This document shows positions 10,371 through 20,571 of a DNA stretch of 64,000 bases, piece after piece. How positions within the stretch are numbered: position 1 is the first letter of the stretch; every line of letters begins with the position of its first letter. The position numbers and the translations under genes are program-made. Source of the DNA: Bartonella florencae. GTDB lineage: Bacteria; Pseudomonadota; Alphaproteobacteria; Rhizobiales; Rhizobiaceae. The DNA lies in the NCBI RefSeq assembly GCF_000312525.1, contig NZ_HE997451.1:127803-191802 (forward strand), in the 5' to 3' direction. The notes under the pieces are model-generated. The model was not told the DNA's origin, ran no database searches, and was given only the letters and a program-made list of their open reading frames with translations.

Positions 10371-10538
10371 TTATTTAATTTTTGTTTCTTTAAATTCAAC
10401 GTGTTTTTTTACAACTGGATCATATTTAAGTTTGCTCATTTTATCTGTCATTGTACGACTGTTTTTCTTTGTTACATAGAAAAAACCAGTATCTGCAGTT
10501 GACAAAAGCTTGATCTTAATGGTTGCTGCCTTAGCCAT
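10371..10538 (-). CDS. rpmG: 50S ribosomal protein L33
   Basis: 55-residue basic protein starting [20 protein letters not shown] and ending in [11 protein letters not shown], the cysteine-free form of L33 typical of alphaproteobacteria. It contains the family motif [10 protein letters not shown]. Component of the large ribosomal subunit near the E site. The ATG at 10538 follows a short A-rich leader. The MFS gene lies upstream on the same strand (about 105 bp). Confidence 0.96.
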   Translation of the reverse strand: MAKAATIKIKLLSTADTGFFYVTKKNSRTMTDKMSKLKYDPVVKKHVEFKETKIK

Positions 10539-10643
10539 AATTTAAGTTTCCTATTTGTACTGAAAACAATATTGTTTTGCTACTAAAATTTATCTTTAGT
10601 GTAATTAAATTCTGCGGCAACACTAAGGATGTTATAAAAAAAG

Positions 10644-11813
10644 TCAAGAGCTGATTAATTTTCTCATAAGTTGTACAAACACTAAAATCACATATAAGCC
10701 CAAAAAAACAGTTATAGCTATTGAAAAACCAAAGGGTTTGAAGATGTCCATGCTCTGACCAATAAGAGTCGGTCCAATAAGCATACCGATTCCATAACAA
10801 AAAATAAAAGCAGAATTAGCATACGCAAGTTCATGTCCTTTAAAACGTGCACCTAGATGTGCGAGCCCGATTGTATAGAGACCCGCAGAAACACCTCCAA
10901 GGAGAAAGAAATCAATCATCAAAAACCATTGAAGTTTTGTTATCCACGGTATCATAAGAGTTCCAAAAAAACCTAAGATAGCGCAGCCCATAAGAGGATA
11001 ACGTCGATCTTTTACATAATCACTTATAATGCTGATAGGGATTAAGAGAAAAATATTCCCCAGTGCGAGTGTTGTCATAAACCCTGCAGCTTCATTTTCA
11101 TTATAGCCAATGGATAAACTAAAGGGCGTTATAAGTGTTAATGCTCCCATTTGGACAGCACCGTAAACAAAAACTGCCATCATTGAACTTGGGACGCAAA
11201 AAAGATAAGGGAAAAAATGCGCATGTTGATTCTTTTTAAATTCTGGACTTAACGTCCAAGCTACAAGAATCGGTATAGAAGCAAGCACGATAAAAATGCC
11301 TCCGATAGCAAAAGGTGTAAATCCTTGTGTTCCTACTTTTACTAATAGTGTAGGACCTACTGCAAATCCTAGTCCTAATATAATAGCATAAATGGAAAGT
11401 ATTAAACCACGCCTTTTCGATGGAGCACAACTGTTGATCCAAAACTCTGACAGAATAAATAGAACTGTCATAGTGAAATGTAATATAAATCTTAAAATGA
11501 ACCAAATCCATAGGGAGTCAAAAAAATAGAATCCTAAGAAACTCAAATATCCTATGATCATCATGATCAATATTGTTTGAGTAATACCTAAGTATAGAGC
11601 AATTCGAGCGGTAAAGATGGCAGCAATAATGGTCGCGATCCCGCCAATTGTTCCGCTATAACCAATAACACTATTTGAAATGCCTTTCTCTGTCATGAGA
11701 AGTGAAACAAGTTGTGTTCCCATTCCCAATGCTATTCCAACTGTACCAATAGTTGTAATTGCTGCAATGATTGCACGCAAAGAATTATTGTGAAGATTCA
11801 AATTTTTTATCAT
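10644..11813 (-). CDS. Major facilitator superfamily transporter
   Basis: 389 residues with about twelve hydrophobic helices. The N-terminal half has the pattern GTVGIALGMGTQLVSLLMTEKG and the loop after helix 2 holds a weak motif A. The loop between helices 6 and 7 (around residues 190-205) is short and charged. It resembles the YcaD-like MFS proteins of Hyphomicrobiales, whose substrate is not established. Inner-membrane transporter, probably efflux or uptake of a small molecule. It sits in the rnr-MFS-rpmG stretch conserved in the order. Confidence 0.8.
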   Translation of the reverse strand: MIKNLNLHNNSLRAIIAAITTIGTVGIALGMGTQLVSLLMTEKGISNSVIGYSGTIGGIATIIAAIFTARIALYLGITQTILIMMIIGYLSFLGFYFFDSLWIWFILRFILHFTMTVLFILSEFWINSCAPSKRRGLILSIYAIILGLGFAVGPTLLVKVGTQGFTPFAIGGIFIVLASIPILVAWTLSPEFKKNQHAHFFPYLFCVPSSMMAVFVYGAVQMGALTLITPFSLSIGYNENEAAGFMTTLALGNIFLLIPISIISDYVKDRRYPLMGCAILGFFGTLMIPWITKLQWFLMIDFFLLGGVSAGLYTIGLAHLGARFKGHELAYANSAFIFCYGIGMLIGPTLIGQSMDIFKPFGFSIAITVFLGLYVILVFVQLMRKLISS

Positions 11814-12155
11814 GAGGATGGCTTAATTTTGCCTTTATTTATTCGTCTTACGCAAAGTTAATTGGAAATAAAAGAAATACAAATTTACCCTTTGTAATTT
11901 TTCTTAGCATTAAATATAAAAAATTCTTCCATATTTTTATAAATATTTCTTAAATAATAAACGTGAATTTATATGCTAAATTAAAATAATTGTACATATT
12001 AAAATAATATAATGATAGCTACATTAATAGAGATATTTTTACTTTTAATAGCTTGCGATATTATATTAATATTTGGTTTTATGGATTAAAAATAAATATG
12101 AAATTTCTTTTATAAGTTTTTAGAGACTTTTAAATAAAAATTATAATAATATTTT
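11814..12155. other. AT-rich spacer between MFS gene and rnr
   Basis: 342 bp of exceptionally AT-rich sequence. No ORF, no clear terminator hairpin and no repeat. It presumably ends the rnr transcript and holds the MFS promoter. Confidence 0.45.
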
Positions 12156-14405
12156 TTAGTTTTGGTGAAGATTCTTTCTTCTATAAGAAGCGTATTTTTG
12201 TTTTTTTGTTGTAAATTTACTTTTATGGTAGGATTTAGAGGAAAAGGCTATTGGCTGAGGTTCTGTTAAGAGTTCAAAGCATAAAGCGCCAGCAAAAGGC
12301 TGTACTGTTATAAGCTTTACCTCTACGATATCGCTCAGTTGATAGCCTTTATGACTGTGCTTTCCAACAAGAGTATGTTGTACTTCATCGAAATGATAAT
12401 AATCATTTTTAAGTGTTGAAACATGCACAAAACCATCTGTATTGAGTTTATCAAGTGAAATAAAAAGTCCTGCTTTGGTGACGCCAGAAATACGACCTGT
12501 AAAAGTACGGCCGATTTTATTGGTTAAATAATGCGCGACAAGCCGATCAACGGTTTCTCTTTCAGCTATCATTGCACGACGCTCATATAGGGAAATTTCT
12601 GTAGCAATCTCTGCAAGATTTTGTTCTTGTGTCTGTGTTAGTTTGTCATTTCCTAGTTTTAGAGCTTTAATGAGTGCGCGATGAATAATAAGATCAGCAT
12701 AACGACGAATTGGTGACGTAAAATGTGTATAGTTGTGCAAATTTAAACCAAAATGGCCAATATTTTGAGGGTGATATTCTGCTTGAGATTGTGTGCGCAA
12801 AACAACTTGATTGACCAATTCTTGTTGTTGGCTATTCATAACTTTTGCTAAAATGCTATTAAGACGAGCGGATGTAAGCTCTGCACCTCGAGAAAGAGAT
12901 ATCCCCAAACTTTGAAGAAAATTTCGTAAGACTTCTTGTTTAGCTAGAGAAGGTTTATCATGAATACGATAAATGAAAGGTTGGCGATGTTCTTTTAATG
13001 TTTCAGAAGCTGCAATATTGGCTTGTATCATGAATTCTTCAATCAAACGATGGGCGTCTAAGTGTGGCTCACTCACGACATCTTTGATACACCCGTTTTG
13101 ATCAAGAATAATCTTTTTTTCTGCTATTTCTAATTCTAGAGGTTGTCGACGTTTCCGTGCGATGTTAAGGCATTGATAAGCTTCCCATAATGGTTGCAAA
13201 ACCCTCTCAGAAAAGGGCGCAGTTTTTTCATTTATATTTCCCTCAATTGCTAATTGCATTTCTTGATAGGAGAGCTTGGCTATTACACGCACCATAACAC
13301 GATGAAAACTATGTTTTCGTTTATTCCCATTTGCATCAAAAATCATACGAACGGCTAAAGCTGGTCTTTCTTTTCCTTCACGCAGAGAACACAAGTCATT
13401 GGAAATGCGTTCTGGCAGCATTGGCACGACACGATCAGGAAAATAAACAGAATTCCCTCGTTTTAATGCTTCTTTATCTAAAGCACTTCCCGTTTTGATA
13501 TAGAAAGAAACATCTGCAATGGCGACGACAATAATCCAACCACCAAGATTGGCAGGATCTTCATCTTTTGTTGCATAAACGGCATCATCATGATCTTTTG
13601 CATCTAGTGGATCAATTGTAACAAGCGGTAATTGGCGCCAGTCTTCACGATTTTCTCTATTGGCAGGTTTTATATGTTTGACTTGCTCAAGAACATCTTC
13701 AGGAAAAATATAAGGAATTCCTTTTGAAAGGAGAGCAATCATTGAGAGTGTTTTTTCACTCTCAATATGTCCTAAAACCTTTTTTATTTGTGCACTTTTC
13801 AGTCCATAACCGGTATTTTTTTTAATTTCGACTTCAACAAGATCACCCGTTTCGATCTTTATTTTTGAAGATGTCTCGAAAATATCAATAATGAATTCGT
13901 TGGTTTTTCGCTCTATAGGGTCAAGATGCCATTGATCATTTTTTAGTTTTCGTACAACACCAAATATGCTCTTTGGTGACACATCAATTTTACGGATGAT
14001 TCGTCCTGTATAAGGGGAGCTTTGAGATGTTTTATTTCGAAAGATTTTTACAAGAATATGATCTCCAACACCAATGCTTGCTCCTTTTATGCGATGAAAA
14101 GAGTGTATTTCAATATTTGGTTTTTGGCCCTCTTCCCACTCAAGAGGTTGCGCAATGAAACTACCATCTTCATCGCGTCCACTAATTTTTACCAAAGCAA
14201 TGGGTGGTAATTTTCTTTTGTTTATTGCTTTTTTTCGCTGTTTTGATATGAGGTTTTCATTTTTCAACTCACGTAATATGCCCCTTAACCAAATACGAGA
14301 ATCAACTTTTAAGTTAAAAGCTTTGATGATTTCTCGTTTAGTTGATTGGTCAGGATTTTCATGAATAAAGGAAAGAATTTCCGCCTTGCTAGGTAAGCGT
14401 TCCAT
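12156..14405 (-). CDS. rnr: Ribonuclease R
   Basis: Processive 3'-to-5' exoribonuclease degrading structured RNA. 749 residues. An N-terminal winged-helix-like region (residues 1-75) is followed by a cold-shock domain region. The catalytic RNB domain begins around 250 with the metal-binding motif TIDPLDAKDHDDAVY. The RNB end motif YTHFTSPIRRYADLIIHR is near 565, and a C-terminal S1 RNA-binding domain (GRTFTGRISGVTKAGLFISL) is near 635, ending in a basic tail. It lies 47 bp after topA, consistent with cotranscription. Confidence 0.96.
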   Translation of the reverse strand: MERLPSKAEILSFIHENPDQSTKREIIKAFNLKVDSRIWLRGILRELKNENLISKQRKKAINKRKLPPIALVKISGRDEDGSFIAQPLEWEEGQKPNIEIHSFHRIKGASIGVGDHILVKIFRNKTSQSSPYTGRIIRKIDVSPKSIFGVVRKLKNDQWHLDPIERKTNEFIIDIFETSSKIKIETGDLVEVEIKKNTGYGLKSAQIKKVLGHIESEKTLSMIALLSKGIPYIFPEDVLEQVKHIKPANRENREDWRQLPLVTIDPLDAKDHDDAVYATKDEDPANLGGWIIVVAIADVSFYIKTGSALDKEALKRGNSVYFPDRVVPMLPERISNDLCSLREGKERPALAVRMIFDANGNKRKHSFHRVMVRVIAKLSYQEMQLAIEGNINEKTAPFSERVLQPLWEAYQCLNIARKRRQPLELEIAEKKIILDQNGCIKDVVSEPHLDAHRLIEEFMIQANIAASETLKEHRQPFIYRIHDKPSLAKQEVLRNFLQSLGISLSRGAELTSARLNSILAKVMNSQQQELVNQVVLRTQSQAEYHPQNIGHFGLNLHNYTHFTSPIRRYADLIIHRALIKALKLGNDKLTQTQEQNLAEIATEISLYERRAMIAERETVDRLVAHYLTNKIGRTFTGRISGVTKAGLFISLDKLNTDGFVHVSTLKNDYYHFDEVQHTLVGKHSHKGYQLSDIVEVKLITVQPFAGALCFELLTEPQPIAFSSKSYHKSKFTTKKQKYASYRRKNLHQN

Positions 14406-14452
14406 ATTGAATGATTGAAAATATTTTGTTTTTTTTCGCCTTTAGCCAAAGT

Positions 14453-17041
14453 TTATGTCTCTTTTCTTTTAGAAGGAGCTCGTTTTGTAGTTACTTTTTT
14501 ACTAGAAGCTTTACCGGTTGCTTTTTTCCCAGATGTTTTAGCCGCTATAAGTTCTAATGCTTCTGAAAGAGTCACACTAATTGGTTCTTTATCTTTTGGC
14601 AATGTTGCATTAATTTTGCCCCAATTAACATACGGACCGTAACGTCCATTGCGCACAGTGATAGTTCCTCCATCAGGGTGCTCTCCTAATGTTGCAAGTG
14701 CTGCAGAGACTGTTCTGCTGCGTGTTGTTTTATTTTCTTGCTTTTCAGCCAACACTGTAACGGCACGATTGATTCCAATATCAAAAACTTCGTCTGCATG
14801 AAGGAGAGGAGCAGATTTACCATCATGCGTAAGGTAGGGACCATAGCGTCCGATGTTTGCTGTAATCATTTTTCCTGTTTCAGGATGCGTACCAATTTCA
14901 CGGGGCAGGGATAGTAAAGCCAAGGCTTTGTCAAGAGTGATATTTGCTGCTTTCCATTCTTTTGGCAACCCTGCACGTTTGGTTTCTTTTTTTTCACCAA
15001 GTTGAATATAGGGACCAAAACGGCCATTGCGAAGAGAGATTTCTTTTCCTGTTTTAGGATCGACACCAAGTATAACAGGCTCATCATTCTGCATGATTTC
15101 TTTTTCTTCTCCAGTATCTGTTCCAAGTTGGCGTGTATATTTGCACTCGGGATAATTGGAGCAGCCAACAAATGCACCATAACGCCCTAATTTTAAAGAT
15201 AATTCACCGTTTGTACAAAGTGGGCAGGACCGGACATCACTTCCATCTTCACGAACAGGAAAAGCGAGAGGCGCTAATGTTACGTTTAAAACGTCAAGGA
15301 CATTGGTTATACGGAGTTCTTTGATATTGGTAATAGATGCGTTAAACCCATCCCAGAAATCGCGCATGACACCTTTCCAAGAAAGTTTTCCATCTGATAT
15401 AAGATCTAATTTTTCTTCAAGATCTGCTGTAAAACCATATTCTACATAACGATTAAAGAAATTTTCAAGAAAAGCTGTAACGATACGGCCTTTGGCATCA
15501 GGAATAAGCTTTTTTTTATCAATAATAATATATCCACGATCACAGAGCGTAGCCAATGTCGATGCATAAGTTGAAGGACGACCGATTCCTAACTCTTCAA
15601 GCTTTTTAATTAAGGAAGCTTCAGAATAACGGGGAGGTGGCTCTGTACTATGTTGTATAGATTCAACTTTTTCTTTTTTTAGCACTTCATCAGTATTTAT
15701 TTGTGGCAAACGTGTTGTTTCATTTTCCTCACTGTTTTCCTCCTCTCTTTGATCAGTGTAGACAGAAATAAAGCCATCAAAACGAATAACAGAACCTGTA
15801 GCACGTAGATTAGCACGATTTTCTCTTTGCTGTGCCTCAATTTCAACGGTTGTGCGTTCAATTTCAGCAGAACACATTTGGCTGGCAATAGCGCGCTTCC
15901 ATATGAGTTCATAGAGCTTTGCTTGATCGCTGTCGAGAAAATTTCGTACTTGATGGGGAGTGCGTTGAAAATCTGTTGGGCGGATTGCCTCGTGTGCTTC
16001 TTGTGCGTTCTTTGCTTTTGTCGAATAAAAACGTGGTTTTTCAGGAATATAATTACTGCCAAAAGATTCATGAATCACTTTTCGTACTGAATCAATGGCT
16101 TCAGGTGCTATTTGTACACCATCGGTACGCATATAGGTAATAAGTCCTGTCGTTTCGCCATTAATTTCAACGCCTTCGTAAAGCTTTTGAGCAATTTGCA
16201 TAGTACGAGAAGCTGAAAATCCTAATTTTGAAGAAGCAGCTTGCTGTAAAGTGGATGTTGTAAACGGAGGAGAAGGATTTCTTTTTGTCGGCTTTGCTTC
16301 AACACTGAGTGTATGATATGTTGCTTCCTCCAACATAAGACGAATTTGATCTGCTTGTTCTTGAGATTTAATATCAAGTTTGCCAATCTTCTTTTGATTA
16401 AACGTTGTTAATCTTGCTTGGAAGCTATCGTTTCGGATGGTTTTTAATTCTGCTGTCAGAGACCAATAATCTTCTTTGATAAAATGTTCTATTTCTGATT
16501 CACGATCACAAATAATACGCAAAGCAACAGATTGAACGCGACCAGCAGACCGTGCACCGGGGAGTTTCCGCCACAAAACAGGTGAGAGTGTAAAACCGAC
16601 GAGATAATCAAGAGCGCGACGTGCAAGATAGGCATCTACAAGTGATGTATCAATATCACGTGGTTTGTTCATGGCATCAAGTACAGATTTTTTAGTGATG
16701 GCATTAAACACTACCCGTTTAATAGGCTTATCCTTTAAAACTTTTTTCTGACGAAGAACATCTAAAATATGCCATGAAATAGCTTCCCCCTCTCGATCAG
16801 GGTCGGTTGCTAGGATCAAACTATCGGCTTCTTTAACGGCTTTCGCTATTTCATTTAAACGTTTAGCAGCAGCAGAATCTATATCCCATTTCATAGAAAA
16901 ATCTTGATCAGGCAGAACGGAACCATCTTTTGCGGGCAAATCACGAACATGTCCAAATGATGCGACCACTTTGTATTGGGAGCCAAGATATTTATTAATT
17001 GTTTTTGCTTTTGCTGGAGATTCAACGATAACGATATCCAT
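14453..17041 (-). CDS. topA: DNA topoisomerase I
   Basis: Type IA topoisomerase relaxing negative supercoils. 862 residues from the ATG at 17041, preferred because the protein then begins MDIVIVESPAKAKT as in the family; the open frame starts 4 codons earlier. The TOPRIM domain spans about 1-140 with ATDPDREGEA. The active-site tyrosine is in GLITYMRTDG near 305. A four-cysteine zinc finger (CPLC ... CSNYPEC) near residue 600 is followed by repeated topoisomerase C-terminal modules (NGRFGPY, IGRYGPY, NGRYGPY). The tail is rich in Lys, Ser and Thr. An in-frame A8 tract lies at 15520-15527. Confidence 0.97.
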   Translation of the reverse strand: MDIVIVESPAKAKTINKYLGSQYKVVASFGHVRDLPAKDGSVLPDQDFSMKWDIDSAAAKRLNEIAKAVKEADSLILATDPDREGEAISWHILDVLRQKKVLKDKPIKRVVFNAITKKSVLDAMNKPRDIDTSLVDAYLARRALDYLVGFTLSPVLWRKLPGARSAGRVQSVALRIICDRESEIEHFIKEDYWSLTAELKTIRNDSFQARLTTFNQKKIGKLDIKSQEQADQIRLMLEEATYHTLSVEAKPTKRNPSPPFTTSTLQQAASSKLGFSASRTMQIAQKLYEGVEINGETTGLITYMRTDGVQIAPEAIDSVRKVIHESFGSNYIPEKPRFYSTKAKNAQEAHEAIRPTDFQRTPHQVRNFLDSDQAKLYELIWKRAIASQMCSAEIERTTVEIEAQQRENRANLRATGSVIRFDGFISVYTDQREEENSEENETTRLPQINTDEVLKKEKVESIQHSTEPPPRYSEASLIKKLEELGIGRPSTYASTLATLCDRGYIIIDKKKLIPDAKGRIVTAFLENFFNRYVEYGFTADLEEKLDLISDGKLSWKGVMRDFWDGFNASITNIKELRITNVLDVLNVTLAPLAFPVREDGSDVRSCPLCTNGELSLKLGRYGAFVGCSNYPECKYTRQLGTDTGEEKEIMQNDEPVILGVDPKTGKEISLRNGRFGPYIQLGEKKETKRAGLPKEWKAANITLDKALALLSLPREIGTHPETGKMITANIGRYGPYLTHDGKSAPLLHADEVFDIGINRAVTVLAEKQENKTTRSRTVSAALATLGEHPDGGTITVRNGRYGPYVNWGKINATLPKDKEPISVTLSEALELIAAKTSGKKATGKASSKKVTTKRAPSKRKET

Positions 17042-17307
17042 AATTTTACCCAAATGTTGAAATAAAAAGTCTTTTTATAACTACCTTTCATGCGAATAGC
17101 TAATGACAATTGATAAAGAGCACATAAAAAAATATTTGTCATACAAAAAACATTAATTTTGTACAACTTGTGATTGTTATTGTTAAAATACCCCCTATAT
17201 GGAGTTGCACGATTTATTTTTCCACTGCGAATACAAAAACATATGGCAGAATATTAAAAGAACATCTGTTGAGAAGTAGGAGGGGAAATGCTCAAGGATA
17301 GAGGATT

Positions 17308-17514
17308 ATGTTTATAAATCATTTAAAAGTTATCCAATATATTACAGATATGTCAAAACAAATGAATCAAATGGCGCGTCAAGCGCACAGCCCGCTTTTA
17401 GCACTACTTTTGGATATGGTCGCCAAAGAAGGGCAAAGCATTATTAATAGCGCTGATGCTCTTGGAGAAGATCAGAATTCGACAATGACACATAACCACC
17501 AGAGTGCCGAATAA
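17308..17514 (+). CDS. Small hypothetical protein between topA and dprA
   Basis: 68-codon ORF opposed to both neighbours, whose 3' end overlaps the 3' end of dprA by 71 bp. AGAGGATT just before the ATG is a plausible ribosome-binding site. The peptide has an amphipathic Met/Gln-rich middle (MSKQMNQMARQAHSPLLALL) and a polar tail, and looks like a soluble helical protein. I do not recognise it. A nine-codon reading frame with AGGAGG starts at 17288 and overlaps its start. It may be real or a chance open frame. Confidence 0.4.
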   Translation: MFINHLKVIQYITDMSKQMNQMARQAHSPLLALLLDMVAKEGQSIINSADALGEDQNSTMTHNHQSAE

Positions 17515-18646
17515 GCTTTCCAGAAAGCTCAAGCTCGACCAGTAAGAGGTAGAGGTTTGGCAGTGAAACACCTGAATGAGTACTAAGTGTGTCTAAGTCA
17601 ATTGGCGTTGTGGAAAGAGCGGAAAAAACAGCTGCACGTTCTTTATCGTTTTTAAGAGCAGAAGGTTTATTGTCTTTTTCATTAGATTCATTAACTTGCT
17701 TTTTTTCAAATTCTATGGAGGCAGCTTCTCCTTCCTCAAAAAAGTTGAGTTGAGAATTTTGAGGTGGTGGTGTTAATGGTGTAAGCGTTTCTATGATATC
17801 AGAAGGATGAGTGGTAAGTTGTGCTCCATCCTTGATGAGATTGTTTGTACCAACGGATCTTGGATCAAGTGGAGAGCCAGGAATGGCGAAGGTTAATCGT
17901 CCGATTTCTGCAGCTTGGCGTGCTGTAATTAAAGACCCTGATCGTAGGGCAGCTTCTACCACTAGCAGGCCAAGTGAGAGACCTGCGATAATACGATTTC
18001 TTCTTGGGAAATCGATAGCGCGTGGTTTCCAAGCAATGGGCATTTCACTAATAATTGCTCCACCATTGGCAACAATATCTTCGTATAACTTTTTATTTTC
18101 AGGAGGATAGATATGGTCAATTCCTCCAGCCATCACCGCAACTGTACCTGTTAATAGGCTTGCTTGATGCACAATGCTATCAATTCCACGAGCAAGCCCA
18201 GAAATGGTTGCAAAGCCAGCGTTTCCAAGAAAATGAGCAAATTGAGCAGCAAGTTTTTTGCCAGCCGCTGAAGCATTTCGAGAGCCTACAATTCCAACAG
18301 AAGGTTTCTGAAAAACCGAAATATTGCCTTTTATGGCAATAAGAGGTGGTGATGCTTCCATCACTTTAAGAAAGGGAGGATAATCCGGTTCCCCTACACC
18401 AATAAACCGAATACCTAACCTTTCAGCTGCTTGCATTTCTTTTTCCGCATCTTCTATCGTTGTTATGCGAATAGATGTAGAAAGTCCCCCTTTTCTACTA
18501 AGCTCAGGAAGTGCTGCTAGAGCATTTTCTGCTGTTTTATAATGATCAATGAGATTACGAAAACTTACTGCTCCGATATTTTCACTGCGTAATAACCGCA
18601 ACCAATTTAGACGTTGACGATCAGTAAGTAGAATTCCTTTATTCAT
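17444..18646 (-). CDS. dprA: DNA-processing protein DprA
   Basis: Binds incoming single-stranded DNA and loads RecA during natural transformation. 400 residues from the Met at 18646; the frame is open six codons further. The Rossmann-fold DprA/Smf domain (about 80-290) is clear: [17 protein letters not shown], the [12 protein letters not shown] loop, [15 protein letters not shown] and [22 protein letters not shown]-terminal winged-helix domain (about 335-395) follows an acidic linker. Its start overlaps the plsY stop by 8 bp, so translation is coupled. DprA is widespread in Hyphomicrobiales, so its presence does not prove competence. Confidence 0.95.
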   Translation of the reverse strand: MNKGILLTDRQRLNWLRLLRSENIGAVSFRNLIDHYKTAENALAALPELSRKGGLSTSIRITTIEDAEKEMQAAERLGIRFIGVGEPDYPPFLKVMEASPPLIAIKGNISVFQKPSVGIVGSRNASAAGKKLAAQFAHFLGNAGFATISGLARGIDSIVHQASLLTGTVAVMAGGIDHIYPPENKKLYEDIVANGGAIISEMPIAWKPRAIDFPRRNRIIAGLSLGLLVVEAALRSGSLITARQAAEIGRLTFAIPGSPLDPRSVGTNNLIKDGAQLTTHPSDIIETLTPLTPPPQNSQLNFFEEGEAASIEFEKKQVNESNEKDNKPSALKNDKERAAVFSALSTTPIDLDTLSTHSGVSLPNLYLLLVELELSGKLIRHSGGYVSLSNSDLLQEHQRY

Positions 18647-19271
18647 TCCCGTTTTGCATACCAATCTTGCTTTCTTTCCCAGTAAACAATCTAGTGATAT
18701 TTGTATGATGTTTTATATATACAAATATGCTCATAGCCATCAGCATACAATAAAAATGAGGGTCAGAAAGATAAAAAACAAATATTGAAGTCATCACAAC
18801 AGCAATAAGTGCAGATAAAGAAGAATAGCGTGTAAGCAAAAAAATTCCCATCCACACAACGACGAAAACAATTGCTGCTGGCCAGTAGAATCCCAAGCAG
18901 ACTCCAAGATAGGTAGCAACACCTTTACCACCTTTGAATTTCAACCATATGGGAAAAAGATGTCCTAAGAAAACAAAAAAACCTGCGAAAGAAATAATTA
19001 TATTGTTTTCTACTGGATCACTTAAAAATTTTATAACAAGAACAACAACCGTCCCTTTCAACATATCGCAAAGAAGTGTGAGGGCAGCAACTTTTTTGTT
19101 TCCTGTTCGTAGAACATTTGTAGCTCCAATATTTCCAGAACCAATTGTTCTCACATCACCAAGCTTGGCCAATCGCGTAAAAATGAGACCAAATGGAATA
19201 GAGCCAATGAGATAGGATAACAGAAAGATAAACCATGGAGTAAACTGAAAAAGCGTTTCTATTTTATTCAT
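18639..19271 (-). CDS. plsY: Acyl-phosphate glycerol-3-phosphate acyltransferase
   Basis: Inner-membrane enzyme that acylates glycerol 3-phosphate from acyl phosphate, the first step of phospholipid synthesis. The start at 19271 ([10 protein letters not shown]) is chosen because its ATG overlaps the end of the upstream pyrC' gene by 8 bp and gives 210 residues, the usual length; the open frame extends 47 codons further without support. Five or so membrane helices with the family motifs [23 protein letters not shown] and [12 protein letters not shown], plus the [11 protein letters not shown] segment. Confidence 0.95.
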   Translation of the reverse strand: MNKIETLFQFTPWFIFLLSYLIGSIPFGLIFTRLAKLGDVRTIGSGNIGATNVLRTGNKKVAALTLLCDMLKGTVVVLVIKFLSDPVENNIIISFAGFFVFLGHLFPIWLKFKGGKGVATYLGVCLGFYWPAAIVFVVVWMGIFLLTRYSSLSALIAVVMTSIFVFYLSDPHFYCMLMAMSIFVYIKHHTNITRLFTGKESKIGMQNGNE

Positions 19272-20571
19272 CAACAATCTCATGAAGCTTAAAAATTGAT
19301 TGTCCCTTAAGAAAGGTTTGGAGAACGCGTCCTTGGAAACGTGCATTCTCAAAAGGTGTATTTTTTGAACGCGAATACAATCTATCTTTAGAAACGACCC
19401 ATGGCTCTTCAAGATCTACCAAAATAAGGTCTGCATGAGCACCTTTTTTGAGTGTTCCCGCATTAAGGTTAAAGAGTTTTGCGGGTGCCGTTGATAAAAG
19501 GTCGACTAATCGTAAAAGAGATATGGTTTCATCATGATAAAGACGTAAAGCTGCACTTAGCAAGGTTTCCATACCAACAGCACCTGAAGAGGCTTCATCA
19601 AATGGTAAATGTTTTGTATCAGCATGTTGAGGATCATGAGAAGAGACAATAATATCCACTGTCCCATCTTTTATTGCTTCAATCAGTGCTATACGATCTT
19701 CCTCTGCACGCAATGGCGGTATGAGGCGGCAAGAAGTACGATATTCACCAATATCATTTTCGTTAAGAGATAAATGGTGAATGGACACACCAGCTGAAAT
19801 CTTTGCATTTCGCTGTTTGTTTAAGCGAAGTGCATCAACAGAGAGTGCTGTCGATATTTGTGCGGCATGATAGCGTGTTTGTGTTAAAGCTGCTAGTCGT
19901 AAATCTCTTTCGAGAGGAATGACTTCTGCTTCACGAGGAATGCCAGAAAGTCCTAGCCAACTGGCGAGCAGCCCTTCATTCATAACACCTTTTTCTGTGA
20001 GTTCTTTATCTTGTGTTTCATGCATCAATGGAACATCAAAATCGCGTGCATAAGTCATTGCACGCCGCATAACAGATGAACTTTGAAGTGTTTTTTTTCC
20101 TTCACTAAAAGCAACTGCTCCTGCATCTTTTAGTAAGCCAAATTCGGTTATTTCTTGCCCGTTAAAACCTTGAGTTATTGCTGCAACAGGATAGATATTA
20201 ACCGATGACATTTCTCTTGCTGTACGTGTAATGAATTTAACAAGTGCTACATTATCAATAACTGGGTTTGTGTCTGGCATCATAAGAAAGGAAGTAATGC
20301 CACCTGCTGCTGCTGCTTGATTTGCTGTGGCGAGTGTTTCTTGGTGTTCATTTCCTGGTTCCCCAACAAAGACACGAGCATCAACAAGTCCAGGGAGAAT
20401 TGCTTTGTTTTGTGCATTAATAATTTCTGCCCCCTCAGGAGTTCCTTGATTCAAGGCTTCCTTTCCAGCAGCTGTAATCTGTCCATTTTCAACGATAACA
20501 GTGCCAATTTCATCCATTGTGCGTGAAGGATCAATAATACGGGCATTTTGAAAGACAATTGGCTTTATCAT
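19264..20571 (-). CDS. pyrC: Dihydroorotase-like protein (PyrC', probably non-catalytic)
   Basis: 435 residues of the amidohydrolase superfamily, type I dihydroorotase branch, overlapping pyrB by 4 bp upstream and plsY by 8 bp downstream. In active enzymes the first strand reads PGLVD-x-HVHLREPG; here Arg66 and Phe68 replace the two zinc-binding histidines and Gly70 the substrate-binding arginine ([14 protein letters not shown]). Later metal-site positions are also altered (MHETQD and [11 protein letters not shown]). This matches known inactive PyrC' partners that structurally support aspartate carbamoyltransferase in some bacteria. Real dihydroorotase activity should then come from another gene. 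An in-frame A8 tract is at 20091-20098. Confidence 0.88.
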   Translation of the reverse strand: MIKPIVFQNARIIDPSRTMDEIGTVIVENGQITAAGKEALNQGTPEGAEIINAQNKAILPGLVDARVFVGEPGNEHQETLATANQAAAAGGITSFLMMPDTNPVIDNVALVKFITRTAREMSSVNIYPVAAITQGFNGQEITEFGLLKDAGAVAFSEGKKTLQSSSVMRRAMTYARDFDVPLMHETQDKELTEKGVMNEGLLASWLGLSGIPREAEVIPLERDLRLAALTQTRYHAAQISTALSVDALRLNKQRNAKISAGVSIHHLSLNENDIGEYRTSCRLIPPLRAEEDRIALIEAIKDGTVDIIVSSHDPQHADTKHLPFDEASSGAVGMETLLSAALRLYHDETISLLRLVDLLSTAPAKLFNLNAGTLKKGAHADLILVDLEEPWVVSKDRLYSRSKNTPFENARFQGRVLQTFLKGQSIFKLHEIVDE

